From: Luidia sarsii
Taxonomy: Eukaryota > Echinodermata > Asteroidea > Paxillosida > Luidiidae
Assembly (NCBI GenBank): GCA_949987565.1
Contig: OX465101.1
Location: 21,813,367-21,877,366, forward strand
Length of the DNA: 64,000 bases
Direction of reading: 5' to 3'
This document shows positions 46,354 to 57,818 of this stretch, piece after piece (position 1 is the stretch's first letter; the number at the start of each line of letters is the position of its first letter). The notes beneath the pieces were generated by a model. That model was not told the origin of the DNA. It saw only the letters and a list, made by a program, of their open reading frames with translations, and ran no database searches. The position numbers and the translations under genes were made by a program.

Positions 46354-46716
46354 GGTGTCATGCCAAATAGGGTCCCCTGCCAAATAGTGTCCGCTCATTA
46401 GCATACTGATCGATGATTGGTCCAATACGTATGACATTCAACCACCGTGGTTGGGGTATGGTTGCCCACTGCACACGTATGACGCATTGAGTATGGTTGC
46501 TGGCCTAACACACGCAATGTTGGGCACTTTGGTACCGTTTGACCCTAACTGAAACCGTAACGCTAACCCTACCCCAAACAACCCTAATCCAAACCCTAAC
46601 CCTAACGACCCTAATCCTAATCCTAACCCTAACGCTATCCCTTACGCTAACCAATCAGCGATCAGTATGCTAATGAGCGGACAGTATTTGGCAGGGACAC
46701 TTTTTGGCAGGACACC
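46354..46716. mobile_element. Palindromic MITE, TGTCCGCTCATTAGCATACT family, copy 2
   Basis: The left arm 46354-46420 starts GGTGTCATGCCAAATAGGG, then CCTGCCAAATAGTGTCCGCT and onward to GATGATTGG. The right arm 46651-46716 is its inverted copy with few mismatches and small indels. Arms are about 66 bases, longer than the part kept in copy 1 (27917-28059). The interior differs from copy 1 and ends in a telomere-like array. Confidence 0.85.
46546..46650. repeat. Degenerate telomere-like (CCCTAA)n inside a MITE
   Basis: Six perfect CCCTAA words occur among variants (CCTAAT, CGCTAAC, CCGTAACG) over about 105 bases. This is the complement of TTAGGG, the common animal telomere repeat. It abuts the right arm of the MITE. 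Confidence 0.8.
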
Positions 46717-47627
46717 GGAAATCTTGTCAACCAAAGAGCGCGCATGCGTGTGTTTCCGGTCAATGTTTGTAAACAAAAGAAAGGTCTACATGTTGATGTA
46801 CTTAATGTCAGACCGTATGTGGTTACGTCAGCTTCCGGGATCTGATCCGGATCTGATCCCGCGTTGCGATAACACGTGCAAATTGCGGGATCCGAACCGG
46901 ATCTGATCCTTCCCGAGTGGAGAATCGGATCCCGGGATCAGGATCCGATCCTGCGTTGCGTTTACGCATGGTTTCGATCCGGCTCTGATCCTCCCTGGCC
47001 GGATCTGATCCTCCTTGTGGGATCAAGTGTAAACCGCAGTGTAAGTGTACAAGAAGCTTCAAAACACGCGGTGGCGGGCACTTGATGAAAATAACCAAAA
47101 TATGGGGCACTGGCTTTCGTAGCTGTACAGCTACTTCATCGGGAACTCTCACAAATAGTCAGCGAGAGAGTGAGCGAGGGGAACGTCACGAAACTGTTTG
47201 GCCTTACGTCCAGAATGCAAGGCACAGAGAGAAAAAATATCCGAAGGTAATAAAACAGAGTTAGGCCTGATCAAATCACACGAATAGGCCTTAGGTCAAT
47301 CTTAATTTAATTTCCAGGGCTAACTGGGCAAGACATAGATGCATACGATAGGTGAGGGCGTGCACTTTTGAGCACGAAAACAAATAGTGCAGGATACTGA
47401 ATTTCCCAGTCTGCAAAGCAATACAGGAATATTGCAAACTGAGGTTTTCGTTTGGTGAAATTTACCAAAATGCAAAAAAACAAAAAACAAAAACAGTAAA
47501 TAAAATGATAGCCATAATAGACGGTCTTGCGTTTCGATTCAGGCAGAACCTTTCTGAAAGAAAGATATTACTGGCGGTAATGCATTGCTGATTTTGGTAG
47601 GCCACAAAACGTCAGTCGCTCTTTACT

Positions 47628-47703
47628 ATATAGGCCTAGGCCTATATAGTAGGCCTATAGGCCTATATAGTAGGCCTTACTATATAGGCCTAGGCCTATA
47701 TAG
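47628..47703. repeat. Self-complementary TAGGCCTATATAG cluster
   Basis: Six or so copies of AGGCCTA/TAGGCCT are interleaved with CTATATAG and TATAGG, nearly all palindromic. The block can fold in several registers. Confidence 0.85.
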
Positions 47704-48790
47704 TGCCGGTTTGCTATGCATTGTGGATGTCCTTTATTGTTTATAGGAGTATGCCAAAGTTCAGGCTGGTCAAATGAGCCAGGTAAATGTACACTGCGAA
47801 TCGTGCTCCCAGCTTGATATCGTACTGTGGAGAAGAGCTCCTTTCGCCCGTGTTGTTGATTCGAGCGGGCGCTGAGCAAAGCCACGGGTCCGGGCATTGC
47901 AATAGATACCGTCGACACCGGTGCGGTGCCTTCGTCCTGCGGTTTTATTTTATGCGGCCTTATTTATGGCCAGGGATGAAGATAAGGCGGCTGCATATAG
48001 GCAAGGGTTGGGATTACTCCCCGACTGGCAAGCACACCGGGCGAGGCTCGACCGTAGATTTCCCAGCGCGCCTCCTCGCTCCGGTCGCGGGCGGGCCGGC
48101 TAATGGCTTCGGCGCCCCCTCTACCCCCAAACTCGCCAATACGCGTAATGACAACCCCAAACGAAATTCGAATGGAGAGACACACGGGCATTGTCGTGGA
48201 CAACGAGCAGCGGTTGGGAGCCACCACGCGTTAGTCTTGTTTGAAGAGGTCTTGTTCCCGACCCCTCCCCCTTTATCGCCGACCACACTTTCTCCCCGTA
48301 CAAACAGAGACCGTATTCACTCTCCCCCTTTACCGATTCGGGAATCGGCCGATGAGGGAATTGCCGGAGAAGAAGTTGAACTGTAGGCTACCAAACATAT
48401 ATAGTCCCGCTGCGCAGTGACGGTGTGTGTCTGGCCGATTTTCTCCCTCCCCTTTTTATCGGGTTTTAGGGTTCCGGCCGCCACAACGAGTGGAATGCAT
48501 CGCAGCTAAGGAGTGTAGTGGAGGGGTGGTTAGGGGTGGTTAGGGTTCATTTATTTCCCCTTGGGAAAAGTCACCACGGGCAAGCGCAGAAACGGCGTTG
48601 TATAAATTGCAAAAATGGAAATTGGTTTCTCTGCTGTGAAACGTATACACGGGGCAATAAGCATTGACGTTGGATAAGTCTGATGTCATGGTTTGCGTGC
48701 CCGGAGCACAAATTGGAAGGTTTGCGGTGCCGCCGTGTAAATCATCTCTTTGGAGACGGAGTACGTGTGGCCCTGGAATGAGCCGGTAAC

Positions 48791-48831
48791 TCAACGTGAC
48801 GGGCAGGGTAAGCACTGCCCGAAACGTTGAC
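48791..48831 (+). other. Hairpin GGGCAG/CTGCCC with GAAACGTT tail
   Basis: CAACG, TGAC, GGGCAG, loop GGTAAGCA, CTGCCC, GAAA, CGTTG. The inner six-base stem and outer CAACG/CGTTG stem enclose TGAC opposite GAAA, a hammerhead-like arrangement with a degraded first core. The same inner stem and tail recur at 62911-62948. Confidence 0.4.
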
Positions 48832-50787
48832 TTCAACAGTATAGTGAGTGTTCATTGGTTTCGTTGGTGAGTGAATGCCACGGATAATAATATTATGTTA
48901 CGTTGTAAATGGTACACAACCCAGCGTATCCGCACGTTCTGCCGCGCACAATGCAACACCTCTAGTAATGATAGCTATTAATCATCGCACCAAGAATTTT
49001 TTCAATTAACTGTTCAGTGGCAATAACGCCAACTCCCTCGATGATGAATACAGTCGATTCTTCAAATTACTACAGAAAGGCCGCATGATAACTTGGCCAA
49101 GTGAAATTGCAAATGACATTATCCCTATGTCTCTTAAAATAAACCACAAATATGACATGTATTCGGCCTTTTTTCGGGTACACAATACTATAAATGGAAC
49201 TAATACTCAATAATGGTGCATGTACGAGATGGAACGCTAGGCTTCGGCGGGGTTGTATATAAGCGCCGTGTTCACGTTCGTGTGGAGATTAACGAGGAAG
49301 GTTTGTTATTGCCTTTTTGACATTTGAAGGTCAGCGGGAAAGATTAATGACTGTGGGCCTATCCCCTATTCAGTGCCATGGAAAGTCTATTTGTCCCCGC
49401 CAAAGATCTTATTGAATGAACGAGGTTCGCTGAATGGAATCCACAGAAAGCGGCGCAGCTTTCATATAGGGGCCTAATGCAGTCTCCGCTGAACGTACAA
49501 TACGGTGGCAGAGAATTATTGCTGCACACAAGAGGACCAAATTGAATCTAGAAATGCAATGTTTAAAGCGAACGCTATAGGTTCCAAATGGACAGACCGA
49601 TGGAATTGGGTAGCGGTACTACCCATCGACAGAACGCAAGTCAACGGTGGGGACATGCACAAACGTATAGTCAATTACAACAAGCCCAAATTGTACTGGT
49701 TGGATTGGTACGATTCGACCAAAATAGAGCACACAACGCCACGAGTCAAAATGTTTCAAATGAGTGATGTACCGATTTAACAATGCACAAAAAAATAAAT
49801 CAAATACACCAAAATAATATAGTAAATCATACGTGAGATGCACGTACAACGTTCTGATTCATAATTCTGGAATATGTTCAAGTTCTGGTTGTGATTTTGT
49901 AGACAGACAAATGTGCGCTTAGACATATTAAGACGTATTAAGCGCCTTATACAAAAATAAATCTATGTATTATTAGAATTTAATTTATCATTATTACAAC
50001 AGTGCATACGGATTCAAAGCACCACTTACCAATTATGTCATTTGAGTGTAGCATTTCAGAAGTGTGAGCATTTTGTTCTCCCGCAAGTCAATAATGCCGA
50101 CACACCGTCTGCGAAGGCTGAATCAACAGGGCATTAATGGGCCACCGTAGGAGGCGTCCAGAAGACACCAGGGGCGCATCTACCAAGCTATCTATATTCC
50201 CAGCACGTGGCACCAGCTGGACCCGCAGTAATGCACACCGCGTGGTGTTAGATTAGGGGAGACCAGCGGAATGTACTCTAAACTGGACGAGCGACTCACG
50301 GAAGCACATTCATATCATGGGCATGGCACCGTGTGGATTTAGTTCGCTATGTCGACGGGATTTGGGTGTGAAATCATGGCTGCCCCCCCCAAAAAAAAAA
50401 AAAAAATCCGCACTAATAACTTACTGGGGGCAGTCGCTCCTCCGGCACCCGATGCTCTGCATGGTATCCTATGATATGGGAAAGCGATAGGCAGGGCTGA
50501 CTACAATATTCCACCCCGCCATGAAATTACCTCGGCCACTCCCCGCACGCGAAATACTAGGGGCTGGTGGGCGACTGATGAGCGTGGACATTTTATGTAA
50601 TTATAATGTACATGTATATATGCGCAGAAGGGAGCGCGAGTGCACGGGCTCCTTTCCTATACCAGTCGACACTTCAGGTTCGGATTAGCTTCTTCACATA
50701 CCAACTACCGGGACGCAATTCAATAAAGGCCCGTCTCGTCTGCAGCATCAATTCCTACTTAAGCGCCATGGCGAGTCGCCCAGAGAG

Positions 50788-51925
50788 ATAGAGTGGGAGA
50801 GAGAGAGAGGAGAGAGAGAGAGGGGAGAGGGGAGAGATAGAGTGGGAGAGAGAGAGAGGAGAGAGAGAGGGGAGAGGGGAGAGATAGAGTGGAAGAGAGA
50901 GAGAGGAGAGAGAGAGGGGAGAGGGGAGAGATAGAGTGGGAGAGAGAGGGGGAGAGAGAGGGGAGAGATAGAGGGGGAAAGGGAGAGGGGAGAGAGAGGG
51001 GAGAGAGAGCGGGAGAGAGGGAGAGAGGGACAGAGAGGGTGGAGAGAAAGGGGGAAGAGAGAGAGAGCTAGAGGGTGAGAGAGGGAGAGAGAGCGGGAAG
51101 AGGAAGAGAGAGGGAGAGAGAGGGAGAGGAAGACAGAGAGAGGGGAGATGGAGATGGAGAGAGAGGGAGAGGAAGAGAGAGAGGGGGAGGAAGAGAGGGG
51201 GAGAAAGTCAGGTAGAGGAAGAGGGAGAGAGGGAGAGAGAGGGAGAGGAAGAGAGAGAGAGGGAGAGGAGAAAGAGAGGGGAGAGGGAGATGGAGAGTGG
51301 GAGAGGAAGAAAGAGAGGGGAGAGAGAGAGGGGGGAGAGAGAGGGGAAAGGATAGAGAAGAGAGAGGGGAGATAAAGGAGAGAGGGAGAGATAGAGAGGG
51401 AGAGAGGGAAAGGAAGAGAGAGAGGGAGAGGGAGAGAGAGATGAGAGGGAGAGGGAGAGAGAGGGGGAGTGGGAGAGGGAGCGAGAGAGATTGAGAGAGG
51501 GGGGAGAGTCGAGAAACACGCACAGATACACACGCAGACAGACAGACACACAGAGGAGAATAGACAGACACACAGACGGAGAGGGAAAAATGAGAGAAAA
51601 TGAAAGAGGAGAGAGGAGAAAGACAGACACAGAGAGAGTCAGACAGGAAGAAGTAGAGAAGAACAGAGAGGAAACGGGAGGGAAGGGAAGGAGATGAAGC
51701 CGGAGAGAGATGGGGGAAAAGAGAGAAAAGGCACGGACAGGGAGAAGGAGAAAGGAGAAAGAAAGGAGACAAAGAGAGGGGGCCGGAGAGAAAGAAAATG
51801 AAAGAGGGGTCTCCGAGAGAAAAAGAGAGAGGAGAGAGACAGAGGTAGAGAGAAAGAGAGAGAAGTGGGCAGAGAGAAAGCAAGATAGGTGGAGAGAGAA
51901 TGAGAGAGAGGGGGGGAGAGAGGGG
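50788..51925. repeat. Very long (GA)n purine tract with CAGA segment
   Basis: More than 1.1 kb of purine-rich plus strand. The first 150 bases are three tandem copies of a block of about 50 bases starting GAGATAGAGTGG. ACACACGCAGACAGACAG at 51527-51560 is an interruption. Frames above 250 codons are repeat translations. Confidence 0.96.
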
Positions 51926-51929
51926 GAGA

Positions 51930-52063
51930 AAGAGAGGAGGAGGAGGAGGAGGAGGAGGAGGAGGAGGAGGAGGAGGAGGAGGAGGAGGAGGAGGAGGAGG
52001 AGGGGGAGGAGGAGGAGGAGGAGGAGGAGGAGGAGGAGGAGGAGGAGGAGGAGGAGGAGGAGA
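51930..52063. repeat. (GGA)n array, about 44 units
   Basis: Nearly perfect GGA repeat with one GGGGGA-type interruption. All six frames stay open (Gly, Arg, Glu / Pro, Ser, Leu runs). Confidence 0.98.
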
Positions 52064-52149
52064 GGGGAGCCGAGTTGTCACAAACGGTCCGGCTTTGTTT
52101 CATCAAGTGGCCGGCCCATGGGTCGCGTTCAGTCGGTGATAATTAGTAT

Positions 52150-52347
52150 AAGAGAGAGACATAGAGAGAGAGAGAGACATAGAGAGATAGAGACATAGAG
52201 AGAGAGAGAGACATAGAGAGAGAGAGACAGAGAGAGAGACAGAGAGAGAGACATAGAGAGAGAGAGAGACAGAGAGAGAGATAGAGAGAGGGGGGGAGGG
52301 AGAGAGAGAGAGAGATAGAGAGAGAGAGAGATAGAGAGAGGGGGGAG

Positions 52348-52380
<33 letters not shown>

Positions 52381-52436
52381 TAGAGAGATACAGAGAGAGA
52401 GATAGAGAGAGAGGGAGGGAGAGAGGGAGGGAGAGT
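52150..52436. repeat. (GA)n / GAGACATA tract
   Basis: GAGAGACATAGAGAGA blocks pass into GAGAGATAGAGAGAG and GGGAGGGA. Confidence 0.95.
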
Positions 52437-55254
52437 TCGTCCCATCGATTTCCGGAGGCCGCCTGGCACACGAGTGGCAATAAGTCAGAGCGTCCCATTG
52501 GCGAGTGTTCCGGCCGTCTGAATAACGGGCCCTTGTCCGGACCGTACCCTGGGCACGGATATCAGAGCTCCCTCCCCTCCGCCGCCACCAACTGACCGAA
52601 CATCTGCCTATAATGAAGGGATAGATTGCTCCGCCACGCCGCGGGCACATTGCGTGTATACTTTTTTTTGTTTCTATCAGTATAGGAATTTGATGTCTTT
52701 TTTTATTTCAGGGGAAAGTTGGGAACGCCGGAGTGAGGGTTACCCTTTTTAGGGGGAACGAGCCGAGAGGGAGGGAGGGAGGGAGGGAGGGAGGAGCGTT
52801 CGATCGGTAAACGACACGGAGAGATTATGTCTGGCTCGGAAAGGTCCAGAGGGTACGTGTCAATCGGAAGATTAAAGACACGAGTCTAACGCCCAGACCA
52901 CTTGTGACTGTCAGAGATAAACGAGCGCTTACCTCCAACTGAACGACAAGCGATGATTCACTATAGCCAAAACAAATCACCAAATGTATACAAAATACAT
53001 CAGCATTGTATACAAACACGCGTAGGCCATTCTGGATTCTTTCTTTTAATGTTTTTTTTTTGGGGGGGGGGGTTGTTTATTTCGTCTTCAATGCCACAAC
53101 CGAGGTCTGGGCCGCTGGGACTAAATTAAAGCGTAGTAAAGATTTGCATCATACTTGACACTATACGGTGTCCGCGACCGTAGTAGGCGTATTTTATGGC
53201 GTCTCGGGGGGTTTTTGTTGTGGTTTTTTTTTCAAGAATTCAGGCCCCACTGCCCTAGCGGCCGGAATATTTTATGCCGATCGGGAATTAGCACGAGCCT
53301 CAACCGGGAGCCCGGGCCCTTGGATCCAGCTTCCATGTTCTAGGGGGAGAGGATCCCCGTGTGCGTCTTTGTACATCGGCCGAGGCACTGGGCTGAGGGT
53401 GCAGAATACTAATTCAAGCTCTCCCCTTGGACGCTGTACACAAACCGAGGCGAAAACTTCCACACTATCTGTTAATTACCCCAAGAAAAAAACATCCCCA
53501 AAATGTGTAGTCATCCAAGCCGGATTTCCGCAAGGATTTCGGAAAGCATCCCTTCACTTCCACAGCCAAATAGGGCCGCATTTAAAAGCGTCATGTGTTG
53601 CACATTGAACGCACGCAATTGAACATCAAACCCCCGGGTTGTCTTAAGCTTCACTCATTAATATATCAGTTATATTAGACTCAAAATGCCCCTTATTAAA
53701 AGAAACAGTTACGGTATGGGAAACGCACTTTATGATAATCGGCTCGGCGGATGCACGTGTTGCGTGGCTGGGTGTAGGAGATGGGTGGTGGCTCGGTGGC
53801 CTGAACAGTGAGTGCTATGATGCTGTGAGTTACTGAGTTGGTGAGTGAATACTCAGCACTTGGTTGAGTGTTTACCGGATACACCGGGCACAGTGCACCT
53901 TATATACGGCACTGAGATCTAGTTCTGTGGACTGCGCGGGTCGCTGTACTTGTTTTGTTGTATTTGGGTTTTTTTTGCCTGAGATGGCTACGGTAGCGAG
54001 TGGGCTTTATTCTTTGGCCGTTCGGTGCAGGCAAATCGATGGGTTGTGGGTGGGTGTTTACTGTTTATCCACTGTGTGGATACGGGTGCAGTGGATACTG
54101 GGCACTGACTGATAGGTGGCGTGCTGGGTAACTATATATTTGAATCTTGCTCGGCACACGTGTGGCGCCGAATTGGGGTTCTGCGCTGAATCGAAGAGTA
54201 CCGGTGGGTGTATGTCTTGGTCACTGGAAGCTTTGCGTTCGGCTCTGGGTTATCGGCCGTGGAGGTCGGTGGTTGCTCCGGACTGTGTGCGCTGCGGTGT
54301 GTGAGATATAAGGTTGGTGAGGAGAGACCAGGAACCCTCCGTCACAGACACTGGATAAGGGCGAGTGAGCAGCACTGGGTAGATACCGGTACCTCCTTGG
54401 TAGAACCATGACAGAACGAGGTTCCGTGCGCTCGGTATTCGGTGTCTCCCATGTTCATTGCTGTGGCATTGACATGGCTGCCACGGTTGGCAAGTATTGA
54501 GTATAGATAGTGGGTGAGTGGACACTAAAGACTGGGCGCAGCAGGTACGCTCTTCCTAATTCATCTTGAAAACCACGGGCTCGCACGTTTGTACTACGAG
54601 CAGTATGTACAAAAACGAGGGATTAAAAAAAAAAAAAAGCCACGCGCACTCACTTGTAACCTTAGTACCACATGTGCGAACTTCCTTCCAACGAAAGTCG
54701 CGACAAACCGACAGCAGTCACGCCAGATTGACCCAAAATTGGGAGGCCTTTTGCCCCGCCGAAATTGTCTAGATAATTCGATTCGCTGAGGTGATAAGGA
54801 AGGGGACGCTTTGGTAGTCTGCGGACCAACTGTATGGCGGGATTCGATTACGGCGGCCTTATGGCGGCCCGCCGAGGAACCGCGTGCTCGGAGCTGGCGG
54901 CGGGACCGTGCCCTCTGCCGGCGGGTCTGCGCCGGGCCATTTGGGCTTGGTCCGGGGGGGGCGAGCACACCCTCGACGCCGCACTGCACGTGTTAGCCGA
55001 CACTGTGTAATCTCCCCCCCCCCACTCTTTTTTTCTTTTGCCCGGTCGCGTTTAAGATCAAAGCACTCCGAGTCTAATCGGATCCGGGCACGCGTCATCC
55101 CTGAACCAACAATCAGCCGGCCAACTTGAACGGGTTAACAAGTCGTCGACAATTGATGCCGTTGCTTTAAAGGTAACATCGGCAGGGATTTGGGGTTTTT
55201 TTTCCCCTTGGAGGTCGGATGCCAAGCTAAAGCGAGCCTTGTTATAGAGCCGTC
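52437..55254. other. Unassigned DNA
   Basis: It contains a (GGGA)n patch and a GT-rich, strand-skewed part at 53790-54550. There TGGGTA, GGTGGGTG and GCACTG words recur without a fixed period, possibly a worn tandem array. It is CpG-rich at 54830-55100. Frames up to 146 codons, no domains. Confidence 0.4.
52768..52796. repeat. (GGGA)n microsatellite
   Basis: About seven GGGA units in a row. Confidence 0.93.
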
Positions 55255-55660
55255 ACACCCCGTCCGTTCGGCCGTCCGTCTTTGCTGTCCGTCTGTTTGG
55301 CTGACCGTCCGTTCGTCCATCCAATCGGCTGTCCGTCCCATCCTCCAGTCCGTTCGGCCGTTCGGCTACCCGCCCCTTCTATCCGTCCGTCCGTTCGGCC
55401 CTCCGTCCGGCTGTCCGTCCCATCTGCCCGTCTGTTCGGCCGTCCGACGGCTGTCCGTCCCTCACATTCACCCGTCCATTAGGCCGTCCATCCGGCTGTC
55501 CGTCCCTCCCATCCGCCCGTCCGTTTGGCCGTCCTTCCGGCTGTCCGTCCCTCCGCCCGTCCGTTCGTCCGGCTGTCTGTCCCTCGGCCCGTCCGTTCGT
55601 CCGGCTGTCTGTCCCATCCGTACATCCGTTCGGCCGTCCGTCCAACCGGTTGTCCCTCTG
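55255..55660. repeat. CCGTCCGTTCGGC minisatellite
   Basis: About 400 bases of CCGTCCGTTCGGCCGTCCG and CCGGCTGTCCGTCCC words. The higher-order spacing of CGGCTGTCCGTCCC is about 35-60 bases. It is CpG-rich and pyrimidine-skewed. A Ser/Val/Arg/Pro frame (164 codons) is a by-product. CCGGCTGTCTGTCCC near 55570 and 55605 mark a recent 36-base duplication. Confidence 0.95.
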
Positions 55661-56084
55661 CTCGGCTGTACTCGTGAAACGTGACACTTTAATGGCATGA
55701 CCTCGGATGACGCACACGCTATAGTCCTATCATTTCATTTCCCTGAGTGTGCCTGGCAATAAAATGCCATTGGGCATATTCTTCTACAGCCTCTCTCCTT
55801 GTGTACACAGTGCTCAGTCAAGTCTAAATGAGGTGTCTTCGTGGAGGATGTTGCCAACTTTGTTTCGTGTTGTCAAACTGCTCGACGAGACTGCAGCCAT
55901 CAGTCGTGGCAGCACTAGTGTTCAATAGTTTTGTTTTGAATTGATCGCTGTCAATTTGCAACCCAAGGGCTTCGTCGCACGAGGCAATTCCCGCTACCCC
56001 CTCGTCTTTGTTTGTACGAGCTATTCTGTAAAGGAGGCAACCGCGAGAGCGCTGCAAAGTCAGAGGGTGTCGAAGGCCGCGCTA
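55661..56084. other. Unassigned DNA
   Basis: No gene or repeat is recognised. Confidence 0.4.
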
Positions 56085-56560
56085 CCGGTGTAGCGGTCTG
56101 ATCCGGGTCCCATGCTCAGATGAGACCGTTACCATATAATATAAAAAAAAGAGTCATGCGCAGTGCGTATGGTAGTTGTCCATTTCGAAGGCCGTGCCGA
56201 GTCGATACGGCCATTGGCAATTCAGCGCTTTCAGGCACGTTCGTTGACCCGTAGTTATTTACCGACAACGCTCAGTACGGAGGCTAGTACCTAGGCCTGC
56301 AAATTTACAGTGGGGAAGAAATATGCTACAGTTGTTCCCCCGTAATAAGGGTGTATCGATTGACTTTATACAATCAAAAGCAAACAGTGTTCGTTCGCGG
56401 AAAATCATAACATTCACATGAAGGGCGCCACCACGTGCTTGGTTCACTGACTCGTCTGAGCACGCTGAGCAGCTGAGAACGTTGCTGCAACGTACTGAGG
56501 TGAGCCAGTGACGTCACGGCTCAACTCAGCACGGGAGCCCGTCTGAGATCGTTACACCGG
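56085..56560 (+). mobile_element. CCGG-flanked inverted-repeat element, copy C
   Basis: It begins CCGGTGTAGCGGTCTGATCC and ends GAGATCGTTACACCGG, the same orientation as copy A. It is slightly shorter than copies A and B, losing the AAATATAGTTTTACAAACT segment near the middle. The ACCGGT context occurs on both sides. Confidence 0.88.
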
Positions 56561-57477
56561 TAATGCAACACCAGCTTCCTTTCCCGACGGTGAGAAGGCG
56601 ATCTGTTAGAAAATCGTGCGAAGATTGAGGTGAGGGGAAGGGGGGAGGGAGGGTCGCCGCTGTTTTTTTTTTTTTTCGCGTGGGATTGATCGCCTGTAAA
56701 TGGTCCCGTACGACACGTAGCCCGTAAGTCGATACTCAGTAGGGCGGTGGCGGGGGGGGGGGGGTCGGAGGGGGTGGGGGAGAGGCGTTGGCACAGGGAG
56801 GATAATGGAGCTCGCGGCGTGACTCGAAACCATGTTTCCCTCGTCCGAATAATCGCCGAGACCATAAATTCAGCACCGACAACAGGCAGACGCTTGTCTA
56901 ATACTCGGGTCAACAAATATTATCATGAGCGCTGCATGAAAAAAAGTGCAATGGCTACATCTCGCTTAATGACGGCTCGCCCGGCTACATTCCACCCCAC
57001 CCCTTCCCCCATCCGCTGCACGGCACGTGCTGTACGTGCATGAGGTGAAGTTTTAGATATGATAAGAACTCTTCGTTGAGGAGAATGTATTTCATAAAGG
57101 GTTTGCCCTACTCGACAGTTAGTTGAGCACTTTTGTGCTCAGTGCCTGCTTTGCCCGATTCTCTGACGAAAAATCCATACAGCTCGGGCGGGATTCTAAC
57201 CCGTGACCCCTGCTTTCTATAATGCGGACGTCACGCTTTACGCTGGCTCTATAGTCGAGCGTTTGAAGATCGGAGGCCCAGCGGTTCGCCGTTCATCTCT
57301 GTCAGCAAACGCACTCAAAGCGACCTTATCAAGTCCCCTTACCCGGAGACAAGGGTTACAATGGCCCAGCGATCACCCACTTACGGCGTAAACAGATACC
57401 TCACCACTATGAATCGCTCGATCTGAAGCCAGTAGCGGAATACAGCCACCGAATGGCTGCACGAACGGCTCACCCCC

Positions 57478-57478
<1 letters not shown>
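56561..57478. other. Unassigned DNA with a G-run and a tRNA-like segment
   Basis: The G-rich run at 56745-56785 has at least four G blocks and could form G4. The tRNA-like segment is annotated separately. A poly-T run sits at 56661. No gene is supported. Confidence 0.4.
57182..57260 (-). repeat. Degenerate tRNA-like segment
   Basis: On the minus strand GCTCG at the start pairs with CGAGC at the end. TATAGAGCCAGCGTAAAGCG resembles an A box and D arm, and CACGGGTTAGAATCCCG a T arm with B box. The anticodon stem is poor. Probably a SINE or pseudo-tRNA remnant. Confidence 0.35.
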
Positions 57479-57510
<32 letters not shown>

Positions 57511-57514
57511 GAGA

Positions 57515-57552
<38 letters not shown>

Positions 57553-57590
57553 AGAAAGAGAGGAAGAGAGAGAGAGGGAGAGAGAGAGGG

Positions 57591-57621
<31 letters not shown>

Positions 57622-57786
57622 GAGGGGGAGAGAGAGAGAGAGAGGGAGAGAGAGAGAGGGGGAGAGAGAGAGAGGAGAGAGGGAGAGATAGATAGATAGA
57701 TAGAGACAGAGACAGAGAGACAGAGAGACAGAGAGACAGAGAGAGAGAGGGGAGAGGGGGAGAGGGGGAGAGAGGCAGAAAGACAA

Positions 57787-57818
<32 letters not shown>

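Larger units (their letters stand above)
45650..47041. mobile_element. Possible 1.4-kb element bounded by CACTG-TTTACACTTGATCCC arms
   Basis: The left arm at 45650-45691 and right arm at 47001-47041 are inverted copies of about 41 bases, containing TTTACACTTGATCCC and GGAGGATCAGATCC. Both ends are followed inward by more GGATCTGATCC-type words (45690-45760 and 46835-47000), so subterminal repeats are present. It may be one element or two facing ones. A MITE with a telomere-like core (46354-46716) lies inside. Confidence 0.55.
47042..50787. other. Unassigned DNA
   Basis: It includes a palindromic TAGGCCTATA cluster and a hairpin plus GAAACGTT site (annotated separately), a CpG-rich stretch at 47830-48480, and AT-rich sequence at 48850-50060. 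A TATATAAG box near 49256, a short frame ending at 49780 and AATAAA at about 49793 are close together, but the frame has no ATG until codon 19 and no known motif. The 199-codon frame at 47787-48386 has no domain. Confidence 0.35.

Noticed and set aside
46546..46650. True chromosome end
   Set aside because: The CCCTAA repeats are short, degenerate and enclosed by MITE arms, with unrelated sequence on both sides.
49505..49780. Frame of 91 codons with Trp-rich composition
   Set aside because: It has no ATG at its start (first ATG is 18 codons in) and no known motif. Kept only as a weak finding because of nearby TATA and AATAAA words.
51068..52198. Poly-Pro/poly-Gly/poly-Arg frames
   Set aside because: All come from the (GGA)n and GA arrays, and the same bases give Pro, Ser and Leu runs in neighbouring frames.
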